Part shown: positions 1 to 10,563 of the stretch, one piece after another
Layout: each line of letters begins with the position of its first letter
Numbering within the stretch: position 1 is the stretch's first letter
NCBI GenBank assembly: GCA_049999805.1
Contig: JBNGIO010004590.1
Location: 1 to 28,906, forward strand
Direction of reading: 5' to 3'
DNA from: Folioceros fuciformis
Taxonomy: Eukaryota > Anthocerotophyta > Anthocerotopsida > Anthocerotales
Length of the DNA stretch: 28,906 nt
The notes under the pieces: generated by a model
Database searches by the model: none
Told to the model about the DNA's origin: nothing
Seen by the model: only the letters and a program-made list of their open reading frames with translations
Translations under genes and position numbers: made by a program

Positions 1-235
1 AGAGGTCACACTCTCACACAGAGTCTCACATTGCAAGGGAGCTCAAGGGGGTTTATATACCCTCTAGAAGAGATCCCTCGGAAGCTGCACAAGAAGAGCA
101 CAGGAAGCTGAGCGAGAAACTTCCTACAGATTAGCTTAAGCTAATCTAAACAATCTAAACAAATGATACTTAATTAGACACTAATCTTAGACTAAACACA
201 TTAGTCTAAGCACATTGGGCTTTAATAACCCTACA
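1..235 (-). repeat. Copia 3' LTR, cut by window edge
   Basis: Direct repeat of 2152-2377 in the same orientation. On the minus strand it starts TGTAGGGTTATTAAAGC at 235. About 47 bp of its far end lie before position 1. A TATA-type promoter box (TATATAAA on the minus strand, 52-59) is shared with the other LTR. The adjoining 236-244 reads GTAGGAGGT on the minus strand and sits where a polypurine tract is expected. Confidence 0.88.
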
Positions 236-256
236 ACCTCCTACGTAAAGGCCAAT

Positions 257-1629
257 TTACCTTAATAGGAGAGTGGTTGACCTCATGCCCATGATTGTCC
301 GAGCTTGTGCGAATTGCTTCGTAGAGAGCCCCTTAGTAAAAACATATGTAGGGTTCTGACTGGTGTAAACTTTGACAAACTGTACCCTCTTGTCTTCCAA
401 CACCTCTTGAATGAAGTGATACTTCACTTCCACATGTTTGGTTTTTGAATGAAACACTAGATTCTTCGCCAACAGGATAGCACTCTTGCTATCACAATGC
501 AACACTGGCAGCTTAACCTTGATCCCCAAATCTCCTACTAACCGAGCAAGCCACATGGCTTCCTTGCAAGCCTCAGTCACTGCAACATCCTCGGCCTCTG
601 TGGTAGATAGCGTTATGCACGATTGCAAACGAGATCGATTTGAGACTACCCCTCCGGTGCACATGAAGACATAACCTATTGTGGACCTCCTTTTGTCCAT
701 ATCCCCTGCATAATCAGCATCCGTGTATCCCATGACAGATGCATCTTCACTTCCAAAACATAAGCACAAAGCTTTCGTACCATTTAAGTACCTCATAACT
801 CCTTCAATGTCTCCCAATGCTTCCTGCCAGGGTTTGACATATAAACCTGCTAACCACTCCCACTGCAAAGACAATGTCAGGACGTGTAGCAATCATTGCA
901 TACATCAAACTCCCTCCAGCTGATGAGTATAGAACCTTCTCCATTTCAGCTTTGTCCTCCGCAAAACTTGGGCAATCCTTGCTCGAAAGTTTGACATATG
1001 GAGGCAACGGAGTACTCAATACCTTTCTCTTCTCCATATTGAAACGTTGAAGCACCTTGTTAGTATATTCAGTCTGAGACAAGTAAAGCAAATGCTTTTG
1101 TATGTCTTGACGAATACACATGCCTAGAATATGGCTTGCCTGTCCTAAGTCTATCATGTCAAAGCGAGCATTCAACTTTGACTTCAACATTGAAATCTCA
1201 TCACTGCTATTCTCAGCAATTAGCATATCATCCACATAGAGGACCAGAAGGAGCAAGCTTCCATCCTTAGCTTGCTTCGTATAGAGGCAATAATCCTCCT
1301 CGCTACGTTTGTACAACCTTGAGAAAACATAAATGAGTGGAACTTGTAATACCACTCCCTAGGTGCCTACTTCAAACCATAAGGCTCTTCTTTAACTTGC
1401 ACACCAGATTCTCTTTGCCCTTCTCAATGAAACCCTCTGGTTGTTGCATGTATACCTCTTCTTGGAGATCACCATGTAGAAATGTCGACTTCACATCCAT
1501 CTAGACAAGTTCCATGTCTTTCCTCGCAACCAGAGCAAGAACACATCGCAAGGTGTTCATTTTGACAACTAGCGAGAAAATCTCATCTAAGTCAATACCT
1601 TACCGTTGCTTTAAACCCTTAGCAACCAA
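257..1629 (-). pseudogene. Copia pol relic: reverse transcriptase and RNase H
   Basis: Minus-strand translation shows RT blocks KGLKQR and DLDEIF, then [19 protein letters not shown], and the catalytic LYVDDML near 1230. RNase H follows with GYTDADYAGD, STTEAE and LHCDSKSAI. These are standard Ty1/copia pol motifs. The frame is broken: in-frame stops lie just before GIDLDE and just before MDVKST, and frameshifts occur after the KLKK block (about 1385), before KRSEEDY (about 1320) and between RT and RNase H (about 841-848). No functional polymerase can be made from this copy. The RT amino-terminal part is fused directly to the protease fragment by a deletion. Confidence 0.9.
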
Positions 1630-2015
1630 TCAAGAGAACCTTTGGAGATTCTCCAAGAATGATCTCCAAACCAACATTGGTAGCCAACGTCATCCAACTG
1701 CCCTGCGCTAATCATGCTTTTTGTCAACTTCGGAACATGCCTAACATCCTTTAGTAGGAATGAAGATCCATTGTTAAACTTCAGCTGCACATCACCAACA
1801 CCAGCAATCTCGCATGCATAGTTATTTCCAAGCTGAACACATCCTTTCCTAGTAGCATCATAGGTGCTAAACCACTCCCTATGCGGAGTAACATGGAAAG
1901 ATGCTCCAGAGTCAATTATCCAATTAGAGAATAAGTACTCTCCACGGTTGACTCCCTGGCCGAACTGCCTTGCACGGCGGGGTTGGAGACCCTTGCACCC
2001 TAAGATGCCGCACAC
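1630..2015 (-). pseudogene. Copia protease fragment
   Basis: Translation contains WIIDSGASFHVT, the retropepsin active site of Copia polyproteins (catalytic D in DSGA), followed by the conserved stretch LLKDVRHVPKL and SAGQLDDVGY. It ends at KGSLD, where the sequence jumps into RT at about 1630. The GAG-pre-integrase region and integrase that normally follow are absent. There is no gag upstream, since only about 75 bp separate this fragment from the PBS. Confidence 0.85.
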
Positions 2016-2090
2016 GGACTCACTTCAGTGCCCTCCTCATGGAGCACCTGCAACCATCACCTAGAGCCAACACCGTCTTGCTCCACACCC

Positions 2091-2102
2091 GCTCTGATAC
2101 CA
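2091..2102 (-). other. Primer binding site, initiator-Met tRNA
   Basis: On the minus strand TGGTATCAGAGC lies two bases inside the 5' LTR end. This is the usual Copia primer site complementary to the 3' end of plant initiator methionine tRNA. Confidence 0.9.
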
Positions 2103-2104
2103 AT

Positions 2105-2377
2105 TGAAGGATTGCTAGAGGAGCCACATGGTGAAGGAGGAGAGGAGAAAGAGAGGTCATACTCTCACACAAAGTCTCACATTGCAAGGGAGCTCAAGGG
2201 GGTTTATATACCCTCTAGAAGAGCTCCCTAAGAAGCTTCATAAGAAGCGCATAGGAAGCTACGCAAGAAGCTTCCTACGTATTAGCTTAAGGTAATCTGA
2301 ACAAATGATACTTAATTAGACACTAATTTTAGACTAAACACATTAGTCTAAGCACATTGGGCTTTAATGACCCTACA
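2105..2377 (-). repeat. Copia 5' LTR
   Basis: A 273-bp LTR that starts TGTAGGG (2377) and ends CA (2105) on the minus strand, directly before the PBS. A TATATAAA box lies at 2203-2210 on the minus strand. It matches 1-235. Its outer edge cuts the reading frame of the neighbouring DUF4283-like ORF. Confidence 0.9.
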
Positions 2378-3219
2378 ACAGGCAGATATGGGTAATAAAA
2401 AAGCTGAGTATAACATTTAGATGAGACCTTTGGATCGCGTACGATAACGCCTTCATGTAAGGCTAGGAGGTTGTCAACCCTTACACCAATGCGTGGTAGT
2501 TTGTTACTATCAAAGAAGTGCGAATCCACCTTAGGAACCTCCACCACCCGGCCAATAATCCCCAAGATCTTGCGGATCATTATGATGAGTTGCACAGGCA
2601 AGGCTGGAAGACCCACCCATAGAAAATGCCGCTTGATTTTAGATTGCATGATTGTATTCCCAGGAGACCAGGCCTCCACCAACATAGGGAAAGATCCTTG
2701 GAATGACAGCGTTGTTTGTAAGATTGCCTGAGCTCTAGCTGCCTTGTCGCACTTAATCTGGAAAGAACCATTGGCTTTCAGGAAAACATATGCTGGAGGG
2801 CAGCCCGTTACTTGAGCCACCCAATCCTCCAGCTCCCCCACGGTAGGAGGATCTCCGGACAGAAGCCGCCCCACTATAGAGCTGGCAGCAAGTTTATCCT
2901 CCTCCTTTTGAAAGTATCTCGCTTCGATGAGAACATCTGCCAGAGGACCTAGCTGAAGACCTATACCCTCTTTTGCCGAACCCGAGGCATATTCTTGAGG
3001 AGGGTCTGCTTGTGCATGTTCATGAGCATAATCCACCTCAGGTGTCCGTACCTGCGAGTCTTTCTCTGACTCAACTTTTGTCCGGCTAGCGTCAAAAGGA
3101 TTAGAATCTGTCACCACCGCGTTTAGCCCCCGCAAAATCTGTTTATTAGAGCACATACCGACCACTGCCGCCCATGTGACAACTGTTGAGCCCCCCCGTG
3201 GGTTGCTTATCGCTTCCAT
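2378..3219 (-). pseudogene. DUF4283-type ORF (LINE ORF1-like), interrupted by Copia
   Basis: An ATG-initiated frame of about 280 codons starts at 3219. Its second half fits the DUF4283 domain found at the start of plant non-LTR retrotransposon ORF1 and related proteins: SFPMLVEAWSPG, LWVGLPALPVQL, a hydrophobic IMIRKILGIIGRVV stretch and PRIGVRVDN. In that family the next feature is a zinc knuckle after a short YxxLP stretch. Here the frame reaches YPYLP and then runs into the Copia LTR at 2377. The first about 100 residues are low in recognisable motifs. No endonuclease or RT of this element is inside the window. A domesticated gene cannot be excluded. Confidence 0.65.
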
Positions 3220-3685
3220 TGAGCGCCCAAGCTAAGCCCTTGGCGGCACCACCTTCATCGCCCGTCTCGTCGAAGTTTAGTCCTTCCTACTAGCTTCTTG
3301 TAGCCTCCTGCATGCAACTCCTCCAAATCCCTATTAGCCATTCTAATTTTCCATTTAGCCTCTTGTATATTCTCTCTTCTCAACTCCATAGCATATGTCA
3401 TGCAAAAATGTATTAGAGTAGGCCGGGCTCTTGAATCAATCAATACTTTCCCCAATGTAAAACCATCTATAAAAAAGTCATGCTTATTATTATCTTATTA
3501 AAATGCACTTTTTTTTTTGAAATTAGGTATTGTTAGGGTTGTGATTTCTTTGGTGCAATAAGGTTCATGTAGTTTAATATGGTCTATGTGATAAAGAAAG
3601 AAAAATTATTTTCACTTTGCAAAAAGAATAGCCGAAACAAAAATTGACTGAAAATCTTGGAAATTCATGTGGTCGTTTGCTAAGG
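3220..3685. other. No recognisable gene
   Basis: Small minus-strand frames (for example 3255-3455, basic, no known motif) lie upstream of the DUF4283-like ORF and may be its 5' leader. 3480-3620 is AT-rich with a poly-T run. No motif supports a gene. Confidence 0.5.
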
Positions 3686-3870
3686 AAGCACACCGGTTCG
3701 ATGAGGCTTTACATGCTCCTTTGCCTAAAGAAGCACACTGAATGACTTCAATGAGGCTTAACATGCTCCTTTGCCTAAAGAAGCACACTGAATGACTTGG
3801 CCTACTCCTTGGCTTGGAGAAGCACACTCAACAGCTTGACATACTCCTTTGCTTGAAGAAGCACACTGGA
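3686..3870. repeat. Degenerate tandem repeat, 39-50 bp units
   Basis: The core AAGCACAC recurs at 3686, 3731, 3781, 3820 and 3859, each preceded by a CTCCTT(T/G)GC-type stretch. Units are 45, 50, 39 and 39 bp apart. The second and third units are nearly identical and the others are diverged. Confidence 0.8.
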
Positions 3871-4360
3871 AGGATAAGGCTATCAACAAGCTATTGCAGC
3901 CATATTACGAGGCAAGCACAGATCAGGAGAAGGCTGCAAGGAGCTTATACTTAAGGCTATTGGTCATTATGGATCCGCTGCGGCTGCCACCTGAAAACAA
4001 GAGATTTATTGAGAAAACAGCCAATTCAGCCTTACTACGTTTCCAAGTACGCATTTGATTCATCCGCCCCGTCTATGCTGCTAAACCTACTAGTCTAAAA
4101 CCCCGCTGTACGTAAATGTTTGTACCATGTTGAGTAAAGATGTACAAGGTCGATGCAAATCTAAGGATGACGCGTCGCCCGTCGGTAAATATTGGAGAGT
4201 TGGTAACGCAAGGAAATCTCTCGACCTAGTTCAAAATAAATAGTGTGTGAGGCATAAAAGCCCCGGGGTTCGGTGGCGGTGTAGTTTTCCGCTTCTTGTC
4301 CTTCGCGCTTACTTGCGTTTGGTGGTCGCTCGCCCTCTTCTCTGCTTCCGCTCGATCACC
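3871..4360 (+). promoter_or_regulatory. Upstream region of the LIM gene
   Basis: The region holds the probable core promoter. CATAAAAG at 4253-4260 resembles a TATA box about 100 bp before the start codon, and AATAAATA lies at 4236. The sequence from about 4262 to 4360 is GC- and pyrimidine-rich, as expected for a 5' UTR. The start context is ATCACCATGG. A short frame at 3849-4058 covers the left part and matches no family I know. TATA assignment is by position only. Confidence 0.4.
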
Positions 4361-5648
4361 ATGGCGTTCGTGGGCACGCAACAGAAGTGCAAGGCTTGCG
4401 AGAAAACTGTGTATCTTGTAGATCAGCTGACAGCCGACGGAGTCCTGTATCACAAGTCCTGTTTCAGATGCTATCATTGTAAAGGGACGCTCAAGGTAAG
4501 AGCTGCTATCAGATCTGTTCCTTGGGGCATCGGCCGTTGCCATGCTGGTCACTTTAAGTGCGCACTGCCTTTTGAACTGACTACGTTGCTTGTATTCTTT
4601 AAAGCTTGGAAACTATGCTTCGCTCGAAGGAGTATTATACTGCAAGCCTCATTTTGATCAGCTTTTCAAACTCACTGGAAGCTACGAGAAAAGCTTTGAG
4701 TTTTCCAAACCTGGAGCGGGATCTGAAAGTAGGGCGTCGNNNNNNNNNNNNNNNNNNNNNNNNNNNNNNNNNNNNNNNNNNNNNNNNNNNNNNNNNNNNN
4801 NNNNNNNNNNNNNNNNNNNNNNNNNNNNNNNNNNNNNNNTCATCGAGTTGCCTGCCACTAAGATTTGCGGGTGATGGTCTGTTGATGGTTTTGCAGGTGG
4901 GTCTTTGAAATCTGCTGCGAAGTCTCTTGAGAGTGACGCTGTGATTTTCTCTCCTCCACACACCTGCCTCTCCCTGCAAAGATTGAAGGGTGCATGATTT
5001 GTCGTTCATGTTCGTTGTTTGTTGCTTTGCTAACTCGAAGGTTTCCAGTAGTTTATTTTTCCGGAAGGAAGCATGGCCAGCTGATATTTTTGGTTTTTTG
5101 TGTTCATTGTTGGGCTATCGCTGCTTCACGTCAACGAAATCACCTGCTTCACAGCGTTTTGGACTCTAACAGCCTCGTATGGATTGTTGTCTTCACCTTG
5201 TTTGTAGAGCAAGGCTCCATCAAAGGCTGCACTTTTGTTCTCTGGCACCCAGGATAAATGTGTGTCCTGTGGAAAAACTGTGTATCCCCTGGAGAAGGTA
5301 GGCTCTTCTGCGTGCCCGTGGCATTGTGGAGTGGGATCAGCGTCACGTAGTTTTTGGACGTCCTGTTACATGGCCTGTAGAATGTTTCCTTTGGCTTCTG
5401 TGAATGTCTGCAGGTTCGCGTTAACCTGCTGGTTGTGACAGGTCAGTGTGGAAGGATTGTCTTATCACAAATCCTGTTTCAAATGCTCGCATGGAGGTTG
5501 TGTAATCAGTCCTTCCAACTATGCCGCCCTGGAAGGGAGGCTGTACTGCAAGCACCACTATTCTCAGCTTTTCAAAGAGAAGGGGAACTACAGCAAGCTG
5601 GTGAAAACCCCACCTCTGAAGGCCGGTGTGGCCGGGCCAGATGGTTAA
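4361..5648 (+). CDS. WLIM1: Two-LIM-domain protein, plant WLIM type
   Basis: Plant LIM proteins of this class bind and bundle actin filaments and can also occur in the nucleus. Exons seen: 4361-4495, 4605 to about 4739, 5208-5297 and 5442-5648 (stop TAA), all joined in phase 0. LIM1 begins [14 protein letters not shown] and has YHKSC, CFRCYHC and LYCKPH zinc ligands. LIM2 begins [13 protein letters not shown] and ends [18 protein letters not shown]. Spacing fits the plant CRP-related pattern (LIM2 with CSHGGC). The visible exons give 188 residues, close to the usual about 190. The linker after KSFEF is where exon 2 meets a 100-N gap, so a few linker residues or a small exon could be missing. 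WLIM1 versus WLIM2 is not certain. Confidence 0.92.
4740..4839. other. Assembly gap, 100 N
   Basis: One hundred N, the conventional filler for a gap of unknown size. It starts exactly where exon 2 of the LIM gene should end. The splice donor of that exon is therefore not visible. Confidence 0.98.
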
Positions 5649-7183
5649 GCGCTTCGTCCCCCGCGGGCCGCGCATCTCCAAGTGTCATCGTGCATCGGTG
5701 GTTTGCTTGTAGGGAGGCTCTGATTGGTGCCGGAAGGATTGTGAGCTTTATGTGTAACACAGTGGTCGGTCCTAGCCTCGGCTCCTTTCTTGAGCTGCTT
5801 GGTGTTTCCCTGGACTTCCTGCCACCTACCTTGGTACACATCTCATACGATTCAGTTCGGACCACCAGAATATGTCTGTTGTGTTTGTTCAATTACTAAT
5901 ACTAGCCCGAATGGCCCACGATTAAGACCTACTGCATCTCTGTCTTGACACTCACCTACACAAAGAGAATCTGGCGTACAAGAGAAAAAGGTGTTCGAGC
6001 GAGTAGACAAACGGACGCTATGGTGGCTCAAGCTTTCATATGGTTCCCCGATGTGGCTGCTTTTCTTCTGGATGATCCTCAAACTTGCCTGGCCTCCACT
6101 AATTCCTTATCGTCGTATATAATCCATCTACCATGACAGATGCTCTTCCTTGAGGAGCGAGCAGGAAGGAGTTGCTGTAGATGTCCCTTCAGGCTTGCCA
6201 TGTATGATTAAAGCCATGATACTTATTTTGCTTTCCTCTCCGGTCTCCCGCAAACATGTGTAGGGGATCGGCTTGCCTCTTCCGGTCTTCCATAAACCTG
6301 CCTAATATTCTGGACTATCTAACACTCGAGATCAGTCTTTGCATACCCCTCGGGACGAAGCTGCCAACTCCTCCTCAGACTAGTACAAGTTCGCAGAACA
6401 CTCCTCAATTAGAGCCGAATGTGAGTGACCGTCCCAATGTTCCATAACCAGTCAGCTGAAAATGCTTAGCCCAGGGTCGAAAGTCTGTCAAGTCCTGGGG
6501 GACAACTGCCCTTAACAACACATAAGATAGGCATTTTTAGGGCATATGCTCCAGTTGCTGCCGGGCCCTGATTCCTAGTCTTGGGTCTCTCTCTGATAGG
6601 TGTCTTGGTTATAAAACCAGCCTTATCCTTGCTGGGGGCATCTTCCTGCCTAATAGCCTACCACGCATGGTCGCCTTCACTATGCTGGCCACGTTTTCAC
6701 TCCGAGGTCCGCAAGGAGAATGCTACACCATTAGCCTGGTGTTGCCCCTCTTTAATTCACGTACTGCCGTAGGTCATCTGCAGCTAGAGGAATTTTAACT
6801 GCCCTAACTCCTGAAAGTTACCCGAGCTTGTATCTCACACCGCAAGTTGATTGACATCCAAATCAGCTCCTGAACCCTTTTCTATCTCCAATTCCACAGA
6901 AAGGAAGAAACCCAAGTATCTAGTGTTTTTGCCTCTTCTGACGCCTGTGGGAAGACGGTACTTCCTGTTTCCTCACAGCACTCCGCTTGGCTGTCCTGCT
7001 TTCCTCAGCCCTTCCATAACTCCAGTAACCCCTGAAAATCCTTGGTTATTCGTTTCCTTTCCGCACCCCAGAGCTAGGCAACCTTTCAGGATTTAATTCC
7101 AGCAACGTCTCCTTGATAATTTCTCGCCGCAGCACGCTTGCTACACTCCCAGTTCGAGTTAGTCTCCACGGAGACTAGTGGCC
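5649..7183. other. LIM 3' UTR, then no recognisable gene
   Basis: The first 250 bp or so after the LIM stop are probably its 3' UTR. Beyond about 5900, short frames on both strands carry no motif I recognise. Scattered minus-strand fragments could be further retrotransposon debris given the gag relic that starts at about 7184. That is not supported by a specific motif. Confidence 0.5.
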
Positions 7184-7583
7184 CCCTAGAAAATACGAGT
7201 CACTTCATATCTCCAGCCAATTTGAGTTGCTGCCCACCAACTTCTCTCTCCCTCGGCACCTCAAAGGTTTCTTGCACCAATTGGTCACAAACGTCTTCTT
7301 GGTGTTCATCTCTCGTTGCAGCCGTGGGTGGAAGCCTCGTCCTCTTCCACGTCCACGAAATCCTCGTCTTCCCCTTGAGGTAAACACTCTTGCATTGTTG
7401 GACGTAGAGCCCTTTACTTTGTGAAAGTTCCTCGTGCGCTCTTCTGAGAGCACCGATAACCTCCTCAAGGGTTACCTTAGGTTGCTGACTAATCACAGCT
7501 GCTTGTACCGCACTATGTATTGTGGTATTTTGACTGACTACAAGGTGCTCATAACTATCTAGGAGAGCAGCCAGGAGACCTAG
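7184..7583 (-). pseudogene. Copia gag relic, C-terminal half
   Basis: Minus-strand translation shows LLAALLDSYEHLVV, then KVTLEEVIGAL, followed in another frame by LSEERTRNFHKVKGS and an arginine-glycine tract (GRGRGRGFHP). This is the order in Copia gag (gag-polypeptide/UBN2 family): an LPxSYEHLV-like helix, a LTxEEVxxxLLxEE block, then an RG-rich basic region before a zinc knuckle. The frame shifts at about 7448, consistent with loss of two bases. No zinc knuckle is evident downstream. Confidence 0.75.
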
Positions 7584-7720
7584 GGGTGAAGACCGGTGTG
7601 GCTGCAGAATGTTGATGACGATACTCTTGTGTCGGAAAGGTAATCTCCGTTCGTAGCACGGATTTGCAATCTAGACAAGAAATCCGCCTTCAACTGGCAC
7701 TGGTTGGACGCATAATTGAT
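7584..7720 (-). repeat. 137-bp direct repeat, copy A
   Basis: Gap-free match to 8786-8922 with 11 differences by eye. It lies directly beside the gag C-terminal relic, between it and the gag N-terminal relic. Confidence 0.9.
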
Positions 7721-7886
7721 ACTTGTACCTTTTTCAGGCGTGTGCAATAAGCAAGATTAGCACGTCAAGTTCTAAACTTCCTAATGTAAGCCAAGATTAG
7801 GACGTCAAGTTCTACACTTCTTGATGTAAGCCTCGACGGCTCATTGTCTCACATCCTCAAGTTGAAAAATTCTATGTGCGTATGCA

Positions 7887-8240
7887 CTAGAGACACATAA
7901 CTCTTATCCTGATATATGGAGTAGAATACTTTCCACACATATGCAGAAGTGTAGCATCTATGGTGTGTGGCATCACATTTCTATCTAAGGCAGTTATGAC
8001 AATAGAACAAGCACGCCTATTCTTCTGCTCCCAAGCTAGGATTTCGTTTGCCGATTTTGAAGGTACTGTCACCTTGGATTTTGCTCCTCCCAAGCTAGGA
8101 TTTCGTTTGCCGATCTTGAAGGTACAGTCACCTTGGATTTTGCTCCTCCCAAGCTAGGATTTCGTTTGCCGATCTTGAAGGTACTGTCACCTTGGATTTT
8201 GTGTATCTACGATGAACATTCTACATTAGCTCATTCTCCT
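7887..8240 (-). pseudogene. Copia gag relic, N-terminal part
   Basis: Minus-strand translation from about 8090 gives SANEILAWEQKNRRACSIVI and ALDRNVMPHTIDAT, which resembles the W-x(n)-A-x-x-I-x-x-x-L helix of Copia gag proteins. Upstream, the pieces KIQGDSTFKIGKRNP and KSKVTVPS recur because the DNA is triplicated in 59-bp units, which changes frame at each copy. It belongs with the C-terminal gag relic at 7184-7583. About 80 codons that should lie between are missing or replaced. Confidence 0.55.
8028..8204. repeat. Tandem repeat, 3 x 59 bp
   Basis: Units start CTCCCAAGCTAGGATTTCG at 8028, 8087 and 8146 and differ at only a few positions. 59 is not a multiple of three, so the repeat scrambles the gag frame it lies in. 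Confidence 0.95.
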
Positions 8241-8785
8241 CAAATATTTAAGTTAACCTTATGGCCCAAATGTTATAATCCATGCCATTAAACCTGTTCT
8301 TATCCCTGAATTCAATCTGTGAGAAACTTCAGGAGCTGCACATGGGTTTCCAGACATTGTAGCAGGAGTAAAGATTCTGTTGAGGCCTATTCGATGTTGG
8401 TGTTGTCTCTTCAAACCTAATAGGTTGAAATCTCACTCTGAATTAGTAGAGGGTTCAGCAAATAGAAATGCAATATCATAAGAGTTATCTTCTGTATTTG
8501 AACTATTTGACATGAACAAAGAGGCATATTACAACATGATGTGAGGCACTAGGTAACATTTTTTAGAAGAATTGACAGTACGGGAAATCCTTCGAGGAAT
8601 GGTCTTCACAATGAAGATGAAGTATCTTGATGTTGTCCGTCTACTACTCAATGAATTCTTGCACTCTCATTTGTGTCTGTAATACAACAAGTTTCTTGTG
8701 TAGGGTTGCAATCTCAGATGCACTTGCACACCCTAAAGTTGTAGGTAGGGTTTAGGGTGTGGACGGTAGTTATCCTTCGTCGCAT

Positions 8786-8922
8786 GGGTGAAAACCGGTG
8801 TGGTTGCAGAATGTTGATGACGACGCTCTTGTGTCAGAAAGGTAATCTCCGTTCGTAGCACGGATTTGCAATCTAGATAAGAAATCCGCCTTGAATTGGC
8901 ACTAGTTGGACACGTAATTGAT
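8786..8922 (-). repeat. 137-bp direct repeat, copy B
   Basis: Partner of 7584-7720. On the minus strand it follows the PBS-like site at 9031-9042 by about 110 bp, so it occupies the place of an untranslated leader. Confidence 0.9.
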
Positions 8923-9030
8923 TTGAAGAAAGATCTCATAGTTGATGTAGAAAATATGCCTCTTCGCATCTTGACTTTGCAATTGTAAAGGTAAAGTAAA
9001 TTAAGTGCATGGTCGCCCAAACTTGGAACA

Positions 9031-9042
9031 TGGCTCTAATAA
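9031..9042 (-). other. Degenerate primer binding site
   Basis: TTATTAGAGCCA on the minus strand resembles the initiator-Met primer site TGGTATCAGAGCCA. It is placed correctly upstream of the leader and gag relics. The matching LTR would lie to the right and was not recognised. Confidence 0.5.
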
Positions 9043-9049
9043 CATAAAA

Positions 9050-10563
9050 GCAATTAGGATCGACATAGTGACGTTGTTGCCTAAACACAAGAAGGAAACG
9101 CACAGGGAAGCCATGAGGGAAAAGCATGCATTGATTAGTAGGAAGACATGTCTTGTACAAAAAAACCCATGGGTATTAAACTATCTTAATTGAAGCATGC
9201 AAACTACCTCACCCGGAAAAAGGTCGTTACCAAACTTTTCTAAGCTATTTCTAATAGTAGGAACTATTTGAGGTTTAATCCAAATGTAATCCAATTTGTC
9301 ACAAACTTTCAAGTGTTATGCCTCAAGCTTTCAACAAGACACAAACCATGACACATGGGGATATAGGCAATCCACTTCTTGGTCCTCATGGTTTTGAGAG
9401 GTCCTTCGTCCTTGGTCATCGAGGTTTTGAGAGTTCCTTAGCTCCTTAGTCCTCAAGGTATTGGGAGTTCCTTAGCTGTGTCCTTAACTCAGGTTTTTTT
9501 CAGGGTCCCTTCTATAAGGTTATGTGGCTCTTAGGGTCCTCTACAAGAACACTTTCTTGGCCCTTAGTGCTTCTCTTAAGTTTCCTTGGCCTTTGAAGTC
9601 CTTTTGGGCACAATCTCCTTGGTCTTTGGTGTTTGAATTGAGCAACTTATAGCTAGAAAGGGATGGTGAGTGAGGACTTAAAAAGGAGGCCAAACTAGAG
9701 GGTGTGACAGGGCATGCAGCAAGGGAGGAGGACCAAGGGAGCAAGTCCCTACCTTCATGTGCTTCCAAGGGAAATTGTGCTTTGAGGACTTGTACAAGTT
9801 CCAACCTTGTGTGTGAGAAGACAATATAGAAGACCTTAGTCTTTTCCACACTAGGACTCATTGAGAAGTGCTACCACAATTTATAGCGGACGAATAAGGC
9901 CTCCCTCATCGATCTTGTTGTTAGACTATTCAAAGCATTTGCCAAGTTTACGAAAGGCTAGAAGATGAAAGTGATGGGCTTAGCTTAATGAACACAACCA
10001 GGGATAAGAGGTTGTCATGATCTGGAAAGTCATTAGAGGTTACGTCCAGCTAAACTTATTGCACGGGTAAACATTTTACAATTTGACATGCAATGAGAAA
10101 AGAACACAAGTTTAGGACGAAATCAATGCGTTAAAAGTGATTAATTGATGTAAAAGCAAAAAGTTACGACAGGGGAATAGTTTCCCAGCAAACAATTATT
10201 TTGGAGCTTAACATTGCGGATAGTTGGTATAGATCTAAAAGGCTAGTGTGGGCAGTTGAAAATGGTTAGGTAGATGCTATATAGTTGCCTATAGGAGGGG
10301 TTAGCTAGTTGCTATATAGTTGCCTATAGGAGGTAGATAGGCTTTTTTTTATAGTTCATTGATAAAGAGCTTTGTGAGAGAAAACAAGACAATTGAGCAT
10401 AGATTTGCAAGATATTGACTGTTTGCAAAGTTAATGATGAATTGTACATTTGAATCAAAGCCCTTGTGTCATGAAATTGCATCAAGATGTTTCCATACTT
10501 GTAAAGATATTGCAATGGTGTGGTACAAGATGTAGTGAAACTGACGTTATGAAACTTGTCAAG
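9050..10563. other. No recognisable gene, minor repeats
   Basis: A 33-34-bp unit is repeated about three times at 9378-9478 (CTTGGTC/CTTAGTC cores at 9378, 9411, 9445). A 35-bp unit starting GCTATATAGTTGCC is doubled at 10276-10345. A 106-codon minus frame at 9541-9861 has no recognisable motif. The rest is AT-rich non-coding sequence, possibly remains of the element whose leader begins near 9042. Confidence 0.55.

Larger units (their letters stand above)
1..2377 (-). mobile_element. Copia LTR retrotransposon, internally deleted
   Basis: The element reads on the minus strand: 5' LTR (2105-2377), PBS (2091-2102), a protease fragment, then reverse transcriptase and RNase H, a short purine-rich stretch (236-244) and the 3' LTR (235 down to the window edge). 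Domain order PR-RT-RH is seen, but gag, integrase and the start of RT are missing, so it is a non-autonomous deletion derivative. The LTRs differ by about 19 substitutions and one indel over the shared 225 bp (counted by eye), so the insertion is not recent. It interrupts the frame at 2378-3219. The outer target duplication cannot be checked because the far end is outside the window. Confidence 0.9.

Noticed and set aside
3849-4058. Possible small gene upstream of LIM (69 codons)
   Set aside because: No recognisable motif. It begins inside the tandem repeat and lies in the promoter side of the LIM gene.
7960-8157. Plus-strand frame with repeated LGFRLPIL motif
   Set aside because: Antisense to the gag relic and produced by the 59-bp triplication.
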